The translations under genes and the position numbers were made by a program. From positions 1-42,886 of the forward strand of contig JAEWYS010000019.1 in assembly GCA_023458555.1 (NCBI GenBank): a DNA stretch of 42,886 nucleotides, given 5' to 3'. Source of the stretch: Bacteroidota bacterium. Lineage in GTDB: Bacteria > Bacteroidota > Bacteroidia > Cytophagales > Cytophagaceae. This document shows, piece after piece, positions 27,736 to 36,256 of this stretch. Below the pieces are notes generated by a model. The model ran no database searches. It saw only the letters and a list, made by a program, of their open reading frames with translations, and was not told where the DNA came from. Numbering within the stretch: the stretch's first letter is position 1; every line of letters begins with the position of its first letter.

Positions 27736-28608
27736 TTATAAAGTCATTGGGACATCCATAAGCAAAAATTCGGCATTGCTTTCAGCTTTGACCGTAATAC
27801 TGTCTGTATTCCAGACTCCAAGACCATCACGGCCTGAAAGCACCTGGTCATTGATACGGACATCTCCGTTCAGAATAAAGGCATATACGCCATTGCCCGG
27901 CCGTTTTACCGAATAGACCGTATCCACCCCCTTATCAAATTTGCCGAGGTGGAACCAGGCATTCTGATGGATCCATACACCTTCATCGTCCGGATTCGGA
28001 GATACCACCTGCTGCAACCGGTTGTGTCTGTCTTCCATCTTAAGCGTCATCTGATCATATCTCGGAGCAACATTTTTCTTGTTGGGAAAAACCCATATCT
28101 GAAGCAACCGCACTTTACGGTCTTTGTTTTTATTATATTCACTATGGAATATTCCCGTACCTGCACTCATGACCTGTACATCTCCGTGCTCAATAACAGC
28201 CGTATTTTTCATACTGTCCTGATGCTCCAGCGCTCCCTCCAGCGGAATCGTGATAATTTCCATATTATCATGAGGATGTCTCCCGAAGCCTTTACCGCCT
28301 TCGATCATATCATCATTCAGCACCCGGAGCGCTCCGAAATGCATTCGCTCCGGATTGTAATAGCTGGCAAAACTGAAGGTATGATACGTTTCCAGCCAGC
28401 CGTGATTGGCATATCCCCGGCTCGACGCTTTGTGTAATATGGTATTGGCCATGATTTTTGAATTTGTAGCAGGTAAATGATTAAAACCAAGCACTTCCAG
28501 CTCTTTTAGTTCATCAATATCGTTTTTCACGATATTACCCAATGAGCTGGAAGCAATAAAAACTCCTGTACCCATTAATCCTTTTTTAATAAAATCCTTT
28601 CTGTCCAT
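27736..28608 (-). CDS. Pirin family protein with an N-terminal signal-like extension
   Basis: A 290-residue bicupin of the pirin family. The metal-binding motif is FGRHPHDNMEIITIPLEGALEHQDS with the later GTGIFHSEYN histidine and glutamate. The usual pirin start corresponds to the internal Met of MANTILHKASSRGYANHGWL, about 42 residues into this protein. The preceding segment, MDRKDFIKKGLMGTGVFIAS, looks like a signal or Tat-type leader of Bacteroidota secreted oxidoreductases. Pirins can act as quercetin dioxygenases or redox-linked regulators. It sits between a Crp/Fnr gene (99 bp upstream) and yceI (33 bp downstream), probably one transcription unit. Confidence 0.88.
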   Translation of the reverse strand: MDRKDFIKKGLMGTGVFIASSSLGNIVKNDIDELKELEVLGFNHLPATNSKIMANTILHKASSRGYANHGWLETYHTFSFASYYNPERMHFGALRVLNDDMIEGGKGFGRHPHDNMEIITIPLEGALEHQDSMKNTAVIEHGDVQVMSAGTGIFHSEYNKNKDRKVRLLQIWVFPNKKNVAPRYDQMTLKMEDRHNRLQQVVSPNPDDEGVWIHQNAWFHLGKFDKGVDTVYSVKRPGNGVYAFILNGDVRINDQVLSGRDGLGVWNTDSITVKAESNAEFLLMDVPMTL

Positions 28609-28707
28609 GATTGTTAGGTATTTGGTTGTATAATTCAAAGATAAAGCTGAATTCGGGGCTTTACTATGAAGCAGATTAAGAAATACACTTAATCTGGATT
28701 AAGTTTT

Positions 28708-29292
28708 TCAGCTGTTTCTCAGAAGACTGCTGCGCATTTTACTGAAAAATTCAGGAGTAACTCCTATATAGGAGGCAATCTGCTTCTGAGGAAGTCTTTG
28801 TATAAGAGTTGGATACTTCACACAGAACCTCTCATAGCGCTCTCCGGCCGTCAGGCTCAGCCGGTCATGAAGCCGCTGCTGACTGGCTACAAGCGAGTTT
28901 TCAGCAAGTATTCTGAAAAAACGCTCAAATTTAGGCACATCACGATACAGCAGCTCCTGCTTTTCCCTGGACAGAACCAGCGCTTCACTTGGTTCAAGCG
29001 CCTCAATAAAAAGATTGCCCGGCTGTCTGGTGATATAGCTGTACAGATCGCCTATCCACCAGTCTTCCGGTGCAAAGCTTAATACATGCTCTGTCCCGCT
29101 CTTATCTACCGTAAACCCTCTGAGGCACCCCCCGGTCACAAAATATATATGATTGCTGATTTCACCTTCTGACAAAACGCATTGCTTATTCCTGATTTTC
29201 CTGTATTCAAGCAAAGACGTGAAATACTGTTCTTCTTCCGTATCCAGCAGAATATGATTGGATACATTTTTCAATATAAGCGAATAATCCAT
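28708..29292 (-). CDS. Crp/Fnr family transcriptional regulator
   Basis: A 194-residue regulator from the ATG at 29292 (MDYSLILKNV). The N-terminal half is a cNMP-binding-like beta-roll (SNHIYFVTGGCLRGFTVDKSG). The C-terminal winged helix contains LPQKQIASYIGVTPEFFSKM. It is upstream of the pirin and YceI genes on the same strand, an arrangement suggesting it controls them in response to a redox or similar cue; that is inference. It is paralogous to the regulator at 14657. Confidence 0.85.
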   Translation of the reverse strand: MDYSLILKNVSNHILLDTEEEQYFTSLLEYRKIRNKQCVLSEGEISNHIYFVTGGCLRGFTVDKSGTEHVLSFAPEDWWIGDLYSYITRQPGNLFIEALEPSEALVLSREKQELLYRDVPKFERFFRILAENSLVASQQRLHDRLSLTAGERYERFCVKYPTLIQRLPQKQIASYIGVTPEFFSKMRSSLLRNS

Positions 29293-29407
29293 AAACACCT
29301 GATTAGATTAAACAAAAACACCTCCGGATAATCCGGATCTTTTTCCCGGTAACTAAAACATACATAACCCCTGCCGGTTATGATGCTGTAAAACAAATCA
29401 ACTATCT

Positions 29408-29944
29408 ATGAAAAAGATAATTACTTTTCTCGTGCTTACGGGCAGTATATTGTTCATATCCGCCTGCTCATCGCGAAAAGCTGCTCATTTCGGCCGGATA
29501 AATCCGGTTCAGCATGATTACAAAAAGAACCGGCAAGTCAACCATATTCCGGATAGTTATACAGACGCAGCCACTATTCATACCGCTCTGGATCAACCTG
29601 TAACCAGTGAGCGGGAAAGCTCTGAAACCGTATTTGCTCCGCTTCCGGTTCAATCTGCATTACAGCCGACAGTAATCTCTCAGCCTGAAAAATACGAGCA
29701 AACTCTGAAAAAAGATAAGATTTCAAAAAAAGATCTCAAACGATCCGTCAAACAGGCTTCGCAGGCAAATTACACGGTGTTTATGACAATACTACTGGTA
29801 GTGCTCGCAATAATACTGCCGCCGGTTGCTGTTTTGCTGGTTGACGGGCTCAGAGGACCTTTCTGGCTGTCCATCCTGCTAACCATCTTATTTTATCTGC
29901 CGGGCATTATTTACGCGTTTTTCCGGATCTTCAAAACCAGATAA
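29408..29944 (+). CDS. YqaE/Pmp3 family membrane protein with a lipoprotein signal
   Basis: A 178-residue protein. It starts with a lipoprotein signal, MKKIITFLVLTGSILFISAC, followed by a polar, charged linker of about 100 residues. The last 55 residues are a Pmp3/YqaE (UPF0057) domain: ILPPVAVLLVDGLRGPFWLSILLTILFYLPGIIYAFF, with two membrane helices. Pmp3-family proteins are small hydrophobic membrane proteins linked to membrane potential and stress. Fusion to a lipoprotein leader is recurrent in Bacteroidota as far as I recall. It is divergent from the Crp/Fnr gene and followed by a hairpin. Confidence 0.8.
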   Translation: MKKIITFLVLTGSILFISACSSRKAAHFGRINPVQHDYKKNRQVNHIPDSYTDAATIHTALDQPVTSERESSETVFAPLPVQSALQPTVISQPEKYEQTLKKDKISKKDLKRSVKQASQANYTVFMTILLVVLAIILPPVAVLLVDGLRGPFWLSILLTILFYLPGIIYAFFRIFKTR

Positions 29945-29970
29945 TTCTTATTGCATCATCCTTTATAAAT

Positions 29971-29995
29971 CAGGACTGCTCCGCAGGCAGTCCTG
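29971..29995 (+). terminator. Hairpin after the YqaE-like gene
   Basis: A 9-bp perfect stem (CAGGACTGC / GCAGTCCTG, 7-nt loop) about 27 bp after the stop, with no strong T-tract. Confidence 0.55.
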
Positions 29996-30090
29996 TACTG
30001 AAAACGCTGTTCCGTATAACCGTTTTTTTCTCCTCCCGGAGCTGCCCGGCTTTTCATAATCGGGAATTTTTAACGATATTTTGCCATTAA

Positions 30091-31101
30091 ATGGATTCGT
30101 TGACACAAATTGTACTGGGAGCTTCTGTCGGAGAACTGGTATGCGGCAAAAAAGCAGGAAACAAAGCCTTATGGTGGGGAGCAGTAGCAGGGACTATCCC
30201 TGATCTTGATGTCATGGCTTCGCCATTTCAGGACATGGTTCAGCAGTTACTTTTTCACCGGAGTGTTACCCATTCCATTCTTTTTGCCGTGGTCATGGCT
30301 CCCCTGTTCGGCTGGCTGGTGCACCGGCTCCACAAAAATACTCCTGCCACTTTCAGAGACTGGACTCTTTTATTTTTCTGGTGTTTTATTACGCATAGCC
30401 TGCTGGACTGTTTTACCACCTGGGGTACCCGGCTATTCTGGCCCTTCAGCTCATACCCGGTAGCATTTCACAATATCTTCGTCATAGACCCGCTTTATAC
30501 GCTGCCATTCCTTTTCTGCATCATCATGGTACTTTTTTACAAAAGGACTGATTCACGAAGACGCTTCTGGAACACAGCGGGGCTTACCATTAGCTCTCTA
30601 TATATGCTGCTGACTCTTGTCAATAAATACATTGTCACCAGTGTTTTTACGGAAAGCCTCCGGGAGCAGCATATTTCCTGCCAGCGGCTGACTACCAAGC
30701 CGACTCCGTTCAACTCCATACTATGGAATGTCACTGCTGAAACTGATTCCGGCTATTATATCGGATATTACAGTCTGCTGGATAAAAGCCGGCATATTAA
30801 ATTCAGTTTCTTCAAGAAGAATCATGAGCTGCTGGCTCCCTTTCTGCCCGATGAAAAGCTGGAAACGCTGCTGCGTATTACCAACGGCTATTATACCGTG
30901 ACCAGAAAGGGGAACCTGTATTGTATCAATGATCTTCGTTTCGGTCAGCTGGACGGCTGGGCAGGCGGCAGGGAAGACTTTGTATTTTCATACAATATTG
31001 AGCAGGCCGGCGACAAGCTTCTTTTCTTTCAGAATCCGAACGATCTGAAAAAAGGCCGGGAACTTCTGGGACCATTATGGCAGAGAATAAAAGGAATATG
31101 A
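30091..31101 (+). CDS. YdjM-type inner-membrane metal-dependent hydrolase
   Basis: A 336-residue protein of the YdjM/DUF457 membrane-bound hydrolase family. The N-terminal MDSLTQIVLGASVGELVCG, the GTIPDLDVM Asp motif near residue 46, the HRSVTHSILFA His motif near 64 and the FITHSLLDCFTTWG motif near 110 are the conserved putative metal ligands. Four to five membrane helices occupy the first 200 residues, followed by a soluble C-terminal domain (residues 210-336). In E. coli YdjM belongs to the LexA regulon; no LexA-like site is evident here. The substrate is unknown. Confidence 0.88.
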   Translation: MDSLTQIVLGASVGELVCGKKAGNKALWWGAVAGTIPDLDVMASPFQDMVQQLLFHRSVTHSILFAVVMAPLFGWLVHRLHKNTPATFRDWTLLFFWCFITHSLLDCFTTWGTRLFWPFSSYPVAFHNIFVIDPLYTLPFLFCIIMVLFYKRTDSRRRFWNTAGLTISSLYMLLTLVNKYIVTSVFTESLREQHISCQRLTTKPTPFNSILWNVTAETDSGYYIGYYSLLDKSRHIKFSFFKKNHELLAPFLPDEKLETLLRITNGYYTVTRKGNLYCINDLRFGQLDGWAGGREDFVFSYNIEQAGDKLLFFQNPNDLKKGRELLGPLWQRIKGI

Positions 31102-31122
31102 CCGATGTGTTCAATCGGTCAT
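31098..31122 (+). terminator. Hairpin overlapping the stop of the YdjM-like gene
   Basis: A 9-bp perfect stem (ATGACCGAT / ATCGGTCAT, 7-nt loop) that includes the stop codon, lying between two convergent genes. Confidence 0.55.
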
Positions 31123-31134
31123 GTTACCCACCCC

Positions 31135-32037
31135 TTAATAGCTGTCTTTCCAACCGGCAAGCTTCTCTCCTGCCCGAAACGCACTCTCCAGAAAATCGGA
31201 AAGAGCCTGCCCCGGATTGCTTTCCCTGATCCAGTCAGCATAATCATACAACGCCATCGGACTACCATTGCGCTCCTGCCAGTAGGCCGTCTCCGGCTTC
31301 AATGGCTCTTTGTCAAGACCATCCGGAGAAGGCCATGCATAGGAGTAAAAAGCCGGCTTGCGAAATTCAGGATCACCAGGCCAGAACCCAAAGCTGATCA
31401 CCTCTCTGGAATAAGCTTCCTTTTCCACTGCCGAAGCGCCCTTCATTGGTTCTGCACGCCTGCCCGAAAATCGGGTTACCGTAAGATCCATACTGTGCCA
31501 GTATAATTGTACGGGTGAGGTTTTGCCATAAAAACGGCCGGAAAATTCCTTAAAAACCCTGTCAATAGCTGTCAGACTTTGCCAGTAACGGCTTACATAC
31601 TCTGTCTGGTACCTGTGATGTTCAAAATCATCGGCAAAAGGAGTATCGCTTTCCATCTTGTATGGCTCCGCTTTTATGTGCACCACAATATCCAGTTCCC
31701 TGAGCCTGTCAAAGACACTATTGTAGAAATCGGCAACAGAAAGACCATCGTAAAGCATAATTACCTTAATGCTGCCGTCTGAAGTCTCAATCACAAAACG
31801 GTGATCAATAAAGTCAAAATGCATCTGGAAGTAGATGTCTTTGTAGGGAATAGGGCCGGTTTCCAGACCTCTGGCCTCTACAAACAGGGGTATCTGCCAC
31901 CAGTGGTTCTTCCAGGGGTTCAGAGCCAGCTTGATTTTTCCCGCAATCTGAAAATACAGATGCAATGTTTTCTTGGTTTCCTCCCACTCTTCCAGCGGGA
32001 GCGGACTCAATCGGGTTAAAAGAGTTGTTTCCATCAT
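31135..32037 (-). CDS. DUF5996 family protein
   Basis: A 300-residue cytoplasmic protein of the DUF5996 family, recognised from LPLEEWEETKKTLHLYFQIAGKIKL, NHWWQIPLFVEARGL and the late YWHSMDLTVTRFSG and SFGFWPGDP segments. No catalytic motif is known, and the biochemical role is undescribed. It follows ttcA on the same strand by 51 bp and is likely co-transcribed with it; any functional link to tRNA thiolation is not implied by the sequence. Two adjacent ATG codons could serve as start. Confidence 0.85.
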   Translation of the reverse strand: MMETTLLTRLSPLPLEEWEETKKTLHLYFQIAGKIKLALNPWKNHWWQIPLFVEARGLETGPIPYKDIYFQMHFDFIDHRFVIETSDGSIKVIMLYDGLSVADFYNSVFDRLRELDIVVHIKAEPYKMESDTPFADDFEHHRYQTEYVSRYWQSLTAIDRVFKEFSGRFYGKTSPVQLYWHSMDLTVTRFSGRRAEPMKGASAVEKEAYSREVISFGFWPGDPEFRKPAFYSYAWPSPDGLDKEPLKPETAYWQERNGSPMALYDYADWIRESNPGQALSDFLESAFRAGEKLAGWKDSY

Positions 32038-32088
32038 ATCCGGAAAACCGGCGAAACCACTCCAAGGTTTATCGCACAGGTTTGCCTG

Positions 32089-32871
32089 TCACAGAGGCAT
32101 CCGGACAAAATCATACAGATCCCGGTCCAGCAGGTGGCTTGGGGACACATTAGTCAGCGCATTAAAAATGATTTCCATCCGGTCAGGGTATTCCTTTTCC
32201 CAGTTTAGCAGCATCTGCTTAATGATTTTACGCTGCATGTTTTTCTGGGAACCACAAAGATTGCAGGGAATAATCGGAAAGTTCCGCATACGTGCATACT
32301 CCTCAATAAGAGTTTCGCGGCAATAGGCCAGCGGACGGATCACCACATGCTCTCCGCTGTCTGTTTTAAATTTTGGCGGCATTGCCTCCATTTTCCCGCT
32401 GAAAAAAAGATTGAGAAAAAATGTCTCAATAATATCTTCTTTATGGTGCCCGAGGGCTATTTTGGTGGCTCCGGTTTCTGTTGCCGTGGTATACAGAATC
32501 CCGCGCCGAAGCCTGCTGCACAGGCTGCACATAGTTTTGCCTTCCGGAGTTTTATCCACTACCACACTATAGGTATCGCGCTCCACAATCCTGTATTCCA
32601 CACCCAGGCTCTGCAAATATCCGGGAAGTATTTCTTCAGGAAAACCAGGCTGCTTCTGATCCAGGTTAACAGCTACAATTTCAAATTTATACGGAGCCGA
32701 CTTCTGCATATGCAACAGCATATCAAGCATGGTATAGCTGTCTTTTCCTCCGGAAAGACAAACCATCACCTTATCCCCTTCCTCAATCATGGAAAAATCA
32801 GCCGTGGCTTCCCATACCGACTTACGCAGTTTTCTTATAAGCTTTTCCTGATTAATTTCTATAGTTTCCAT
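32089..32871 (-). CDS. ttcA: tRNA 2-thiocytidine(32) synthetase TtcA
   Basis: A 260-residue ATP pyrophosphatase that thiolates C32 in tRNA using a [4Fe-4S] cluster. The PP-loop SGGKDSYTMLDML lies near residue 40, the CxxC pair is in MCSLCSRLRRG near 115, and the third region, IPCNLCGSQKN, lies near 205. The length is slightly below E. coli TtcA but complete. The gene is transcribed leftward, ahead of the DUF5996 gene. Confidence 0.93.
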   Translation of the reverse strand: METIEINQEKLIRKLRKSVWEATADFSMIEEGDKVMVCLSGGKDSYTMLDMLLHMQKSAPYKFEIVAVNLDQKQPGFPEEILPGYLQSLGVEYRIVERDTYSVVVDKTPEGKTMCSLCSRLRRGILYTTATETGATKIALGHHKEDIIETFFLNLFFSGKMEAMPPKFKTDSGEHVVIRPLAYCRETLIEEYARMRNFPIIPCNLCGSQKNMQRKIIKQMLLNWEKEYPDRMEIIFNALTNVSPSHLLDRDLYDFVRMPL

Positions 32872-33025
32872 GTATTCCGGATTTTCTGACAGCGATCTGC
32901 AAATTTAGAAAAAGTTCATTTCTCCTTTTCCAATGTCCGATAATTCTTTCGCAAATCCGGGATAAAAACATCGTTACCGGAATTACCTTTTCATCCCGCT
33001 TGTTTAAAAGATAAAAGCAACTCAC

Positions 33026-33337
33026 ATGAATAAAGAAGATAAAAAATATATAAACCGGGATGAGATCGGTGAAAATATTGAAATATATGAATCAGCAGGG
33101 CTGAGCACTCCGGAGGCGGAAGAAGCAGGCGATTTTGAAGGCAACGGTGAAATAAAGAAAAAGGCTGTAAAAGATGGCAAAGGCTCCGCCGGAGAAACGC
33201 TCTATCCCTTTGATCCGGATCAGACAGATACGAGTACTACAGGAACCAATGCCCGCAAAGACCCGAATCTGGAAAAACAGGGAGCCGGTGAAGACGACAA
33301 AGAGCGTGATACCTGGCAGCAAAACATGAGTCTATAG
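33026..33337 (+). CDS. Small acidic, disordered protein
   Basis: A 103-residue, highly charged protein rich in Glu, Asp, Lys and Gly without hydrophobic core segments, so probably intrinsically disordered (for example STPEAEEAGDFEGNGEIKKK and DPNLEKQGAGEDDKERDTW). It has its own ATG in an A-rich context and ends at a clear terminator, which argues for a real gene. I know no domain. Such proteins in this phylum are often stress- or stationary-phase-associated, but that is guesswork here. Confidence 0.65.
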   Translation: MNKEDKKYINRDEIGENIEIYESAGLSTPEAEEAGDFEGNGEIKKKAVKDGKGSAGETLYPFDPDQTDTSTTGTNARKDPNLEKQGAGEDDKERDTWQQNMSL

Positions 33338-33355
33338 GCAGATAAGATAAAACGT

Positions 33356-33377
33356 AGTCCCGGAAATATCCGGGACT
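33356..33377 (+). terminator. Terminator after the small acidic protein gene
   Basis: A 9-bp perfect stem (AGTCCCGGA / TCCGGGACT) with a 4-nt loop, 19 bp after the stop codon. Confidence 0.7.
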
Positions 33378-33442
33378 CATTATCATTAATAATCATTCAG
33401 CTTATTACCAGCAGTATTTTTATATTTTTCACAATATTATTT

Positions 33443-33450
33443 TATATTTG
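33443..33450 (+). promoter_or_regulatory. Perfect TAnnTTTG -7 box upstream of the glycosyltransferase gene
   Basis: TATATTTG matches the Bacteroidota -7 consensus exactly and lies about 95 bp before the start codon. The -33 region (near 33420) is T-rich but lacks a clean TTTG. Confidence 0.5.
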
Positions 33451-33545
33451 CATTATACTTAGAAATAATAGTGATTCAGGATTTTCCTCTTAACAAGCAG
33501 ACATTCCGGTAGTCATTCAGCAATAACAAAACCTAACCTCCGCAA

Positions 33546-34268
33546 ATGTACTCACTCTGTATAATTATCCCCTGCTATAATGAGGCTCAGCGTTTCGACA
33601 AGGAATGTTTTGAAAACTATTACCGGAATTCCGGCATACATTTTTATTTCGTCAATGACGGGAGCTCAGACTCCACTCTCCAGATGCTCGAATCCATCCG
33701 GGAAAACAAGGAAAGAGTCCGTATTGTCAATCTTGAAAAAAACGTGGGAAAGGCAGAAGCTGTACGTCTTGGCATTCTGAAGGCATACAAGACCGGACAA
33801 TTTGAGTACATTGGTTTCTGGGATGCCGACTTTGCCACTCCGCTATCCGAAATTGACAAAATGATTGCAATCATTCAGCCCGGATTTCAAATCATAGCCG
33901 GATCAAGAATAAAGCGACTTGGAGCACAAATAGAGCGGAGCACTTTCAGACATTACTTCGGAAGAATTTTCTCCACGATCGTTACCAAGCTGTTTCATTT
34001 GCCCATTTACGATACCCAGTGCGGAGCAAAGCTGTTTCACCGGTCTTCCATAGATCCCTTGTTCGACAAAAGCTTCCATGACAAATGGATGTTTGACCTT
34101 GAGCTTTTTATCCGGTACAAAAACAACCGCGGTATCCGAAGTCTGGTCAGCGACTGTTATGAATACCCCCTTTCGTCATGGAAAGAAGTAGGCGGATCCA
34201 AGCTAAAAACCACTGACTTTTTCAAAGTCCCGTTCCAGATTGTACGTCTTTTCCTGCACTACAGGTAG
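33546..34268 (+). CDS. Family 2 glycosyltransferase, dolichyl/polyprenyl-phosphate glycosyltransferase-like
   Basis: A 240-residue GT-A enzyme. Motifs are IIIPCYNEAQRFD at the N-terminus, FVNDGSSDSTLQML near residue 36, FWDADFATPLSEID near 91 (the metal-binding DxD-like site), AGSRIKRLG, and DTQCGAKLFHRS near 157, the last typical of Alg5-like dolichyl-phosphate glucosyltransferases. There are no membrane helices. It probably loads a sugar onto a lipid carrier or acceptor; the donor is unknown. Its 3' end overlaps the convergent M1 peptidase gene by 66 bp. Confidence 0.88.
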   Translation: MYSLCIIIPCYNEAQRFDKECFENYYRNSGIHFYFVNDGSSDSTLQMLESIRENKERVRIVNLEKNVGKAEAVRLGILKAYKTGQFEYIGFWDADFATPLSEIDKMIAIIQPGFQIIAGSRIKRLGAQIERSTFRHYFGRIFSTIVTKLFHLPIYDTQCGAKLFHRSSIDPLFDKSFHDKWMFDLELFIRYKNNRGIRSLVSDCYEYPLSSWKEVGGSKLKTTDFFKVPFQIVRLFLHYR

Positions 34269-35933
34269 CTTTTTTTCGCTTGTTCTTTTGCTGCCATAGT
34301 AGTACGGAGCATAAGGCATGCTAAATCTTTCTCCTATGAAAAGAACAGATTGAGGCTCTCTGCTTCCTTTTACATAAAAAGTCCCGGATTCTGTTTGTAT
34401 ATGAACCGGAAGATCAAAACCATCCACTATATTTTCCCAATAGAATGTAAGCGTATTCCAGGGATAAGAGAAGCGATAGCTGTAGACTAATACAGGAGAC
34501 TCCCGCTGATACAGATACTGCCTGAAAATCCAGGTATAGTCTTTTCCCGTTTTCCGGTTAACCAGATCAAGAAAGTCCTTTGTTGATACGGAACTCTGTC
34601 TGAATTGCACGGCAAAAGTCTTTAGTATATCCCTGAAAAGACTGTCATTGCTTATTGCGTACCGCAGACTATGTAAAAACCATGCGCCTTTGGTATAAAT
34701 ATCATTATCCCGGAAGTTGGTATAGCTCACTCCTGACGGACCGATGAGAGGATACCTGTTCCGGATCTCGGGGCGATATCCAAGCAGATACATCTGGCAG
34801 GCTTCAAAGCCGAATTTTTCTTCTACATACAACGCTTCACTGTATGTGGCAAAACCTTCATGCAGCCAGAGCTCAGCCATATCAGGAGCCGTAAGACTGT
34901 TGCCCCACCACTCATGCGCTGTCTCATGCAGTATGATATAATCAAAATTATACTCCTTTATGTTTTTATAGCGACTGCCGTACGCTATGGCAGACTGGTG
35001 CTCCATACCTTCATAGGGACTTTCAATCATTTTATACCCGTCCCTCCACCAGGGATATTCTCCAAAAGCTTTTTCAAAAAAACGGATTATATCGGCTGTC
35101 TGTCCAAAATGGCTCCGGGCTTTACCCTCAGAATCCGGTAATACATAAAATTCCAGGTCTCTGACACCTTTATCAGTTTCATAAGGTAATACGATACGGC
35201 GATAGTCTCCGATATAAAAAGTGACATTGTAATTATTGACCGGATACGCAGCTCTCCATTTCCAGACAACATTTTCACCTCCCGGCAGGGTATCTGCTCC
35301 TGCCAGACGGCCGTTTGCTATTCCCGTCAGCCCTTTCGGTGTCACAATATTAACTCCCACACTATCCGGTTCATCCGAGATATGGTCTTTCAGCGGCCAC
35401 CATATGCTCGCTCCGTCATCTTCACAGGCTACACCTATCCAGGGATTTTTCCGCCTGTCTTTTTTCCATACCAGCCCTCCCTCCCAGGGCGGCTTACGGG
35501 CTATCCGGGGTCTGCCGCTGTATGCGATCGTAATAGCTCTGGTATTTCCTGCGGTAATGCCCTCTTCAAACTCTATCCAAAGCGCGTCGCCCGACCGGGT
35601 ATACCGCACATCCCGGCCATGCTCCCTTACAGACTGAACAGTCAGGCGGCTGGCAAGATCGATCTGAATACGTCTGGTATCATGCACCGCCTCAAAGACA
35701 ATATCTACAGAGCCCTCCAGTGTTTTCCTGCTTATATCAGGATACACCGTCAGCTCATAATACCGCACATCAAAAGCAGCTCTTTCCGGAAGCAGCGTTC
35801 CCCTGAGCGTATCCGCCTTCGTAAAAACGGGATATTTTCCGGGCTTTTTCGGAACAATGCCTTTATAATTGGCCCGATACATACAGGACACAAAGCATAC
35901 CTGGCATATCAGAAACAAGATCTGTCTTTTCAC
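34203..35933 (-). CDS. M1 family metallopeptidase, predicted lipoprotein
   Basis: About 576 residues from a GTG at 35933, which starts a lipoprotein-like signal (VKRQILFLICQVCFVSC). The open frame runs on to 36029, but those extra residues read through A/T-rich DNA at the prophage edge and are unlikely to be translated. The M1 signature is complete: GMEHQSAIAYG (the GxMEN equivalent) and HETAHEWWGN near residue 337, with the third zinc ligand in WLHEGFATYSE 19 residues on. Such enzymes are aminopeptidases at the cell envelope. The candidate prophage end lies only about 45 bp upstream of the start, so the native promoter has probably been displaced. Confidence 0.85.
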   Translation of the reverse strand: MKRQILFLICQVCFVSCMYRANYKGIVPKKPGKYPVFTKADTLRGTLLPERAAFDVRYYELTVYPDISRKTLEGSVDIVFEAVHDTRRIQIDLASRLTVQSVREHGRDVRYTRSGDALWIEFEEGITAGNTRAITIAYSGRPRIARKPPWEGGLVWKKDRRKNPWIGVACEDDGASIWWPLKDHISDEPDSVGVNIVTPKGLTGIANGRLAGADTLPGGENVVWKWRAAYPVNNYNVTFYIGDYRRIVLPYETDKGVRDLEFYVLPDSEGKARSHFGQTADIIRFFEKAFGEYPWWRDGYKMIESPYEGMEHQSAIAYGSRYKNIKEYNFDYIILHETAHEWWGNSLTAPDMAELWLHEGFATYSEALYVEEKFGFEACQMYLLGYRPEIRNRYPLIGPSGVSYTNFRDNDIYTKGAWFLHSLRYAISNDSLFRDILKTFAVQFRQSSVSTKDFLDLVNRKTGKDYTWIFRQYLYQRESPVLVYSYRFSYPWNTLTFYWENIVDGFDLPVHIQTESGTFYVKGSREPQSVLFIGERFSMPYAPYYYGSKRTSEKKLPVVQEKTYNLERDFEKVSGF

Positions 35934-35984
35934 TGTCTGACAAAATAAAAGTCTAAAAAAGAAAAAAAGTCTCAGAACTGAGGG

Positions 35985-36006
35985 GCACAAATTAAATAGT
36001 ACATAT
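35985..36006 (+). repeat. 22-bp end-repeat copy 1 (putative transposase-binding site)
   Basis: This 22-bp site shares 19 positions with 36077-36098, including the block AGTACATAT. Its size and place match the 22-bp MuA-binding sites at Mu ends, by analogy only. Confidence 0.5.
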
Positions 36007-36076
36007 AGATAGTAAAAGAAAAAGCCCAAAAAAGCCTGAAAACATAAGACTTACACAACAAAAAAAGTAAAAAGCC

Positions 36077-36098
36077 GTACAAATTGAAAAGTACATAT
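36077..36098 (+). repeat. 22-bp end-repeat copy 2 (putative transposase-binding site)
   Basis: Second copy, 92 bp from the first, in the same orientation, with three mismatches. The region between and around the copies has repeated A-runs followed by AGTC or AGCC. Confidence 0.5.
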
Positions 36099-36199
36099 TT
36101 TATAATTTACTATAATTCGGCTTTAATTTTTATTGGCATTTTTAGTAGTAAACTTTTATTAGCTATAATCTAACATTCTAAAGACCGATAAAAAACCCG

Positions 36200-36233
36200 A
36201 AAAACTTAGAGGTTTCATGCTGTTTTAAACCTC
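36200..36233 (-). terminator. Terminator of the phage repressor gene
   Basis: Inverted repeat GAGGTTT / AAACCTC (36209-36215 with 36227-36233), followed on the minus strand by a TTTTT run. It lies 23 bp past the repressor stop. Confidence 0.65.
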
Positions 36234-36256
36234 CCAGTAGCGGTGTGAGACATACA

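Noticed and set aside
35941..36075. A-run arrays that could suggest a CRISPR or tandem repeat
   Set aside because: Units are irregular in length and sequence; they fit better as A-tracts around the prophage end.
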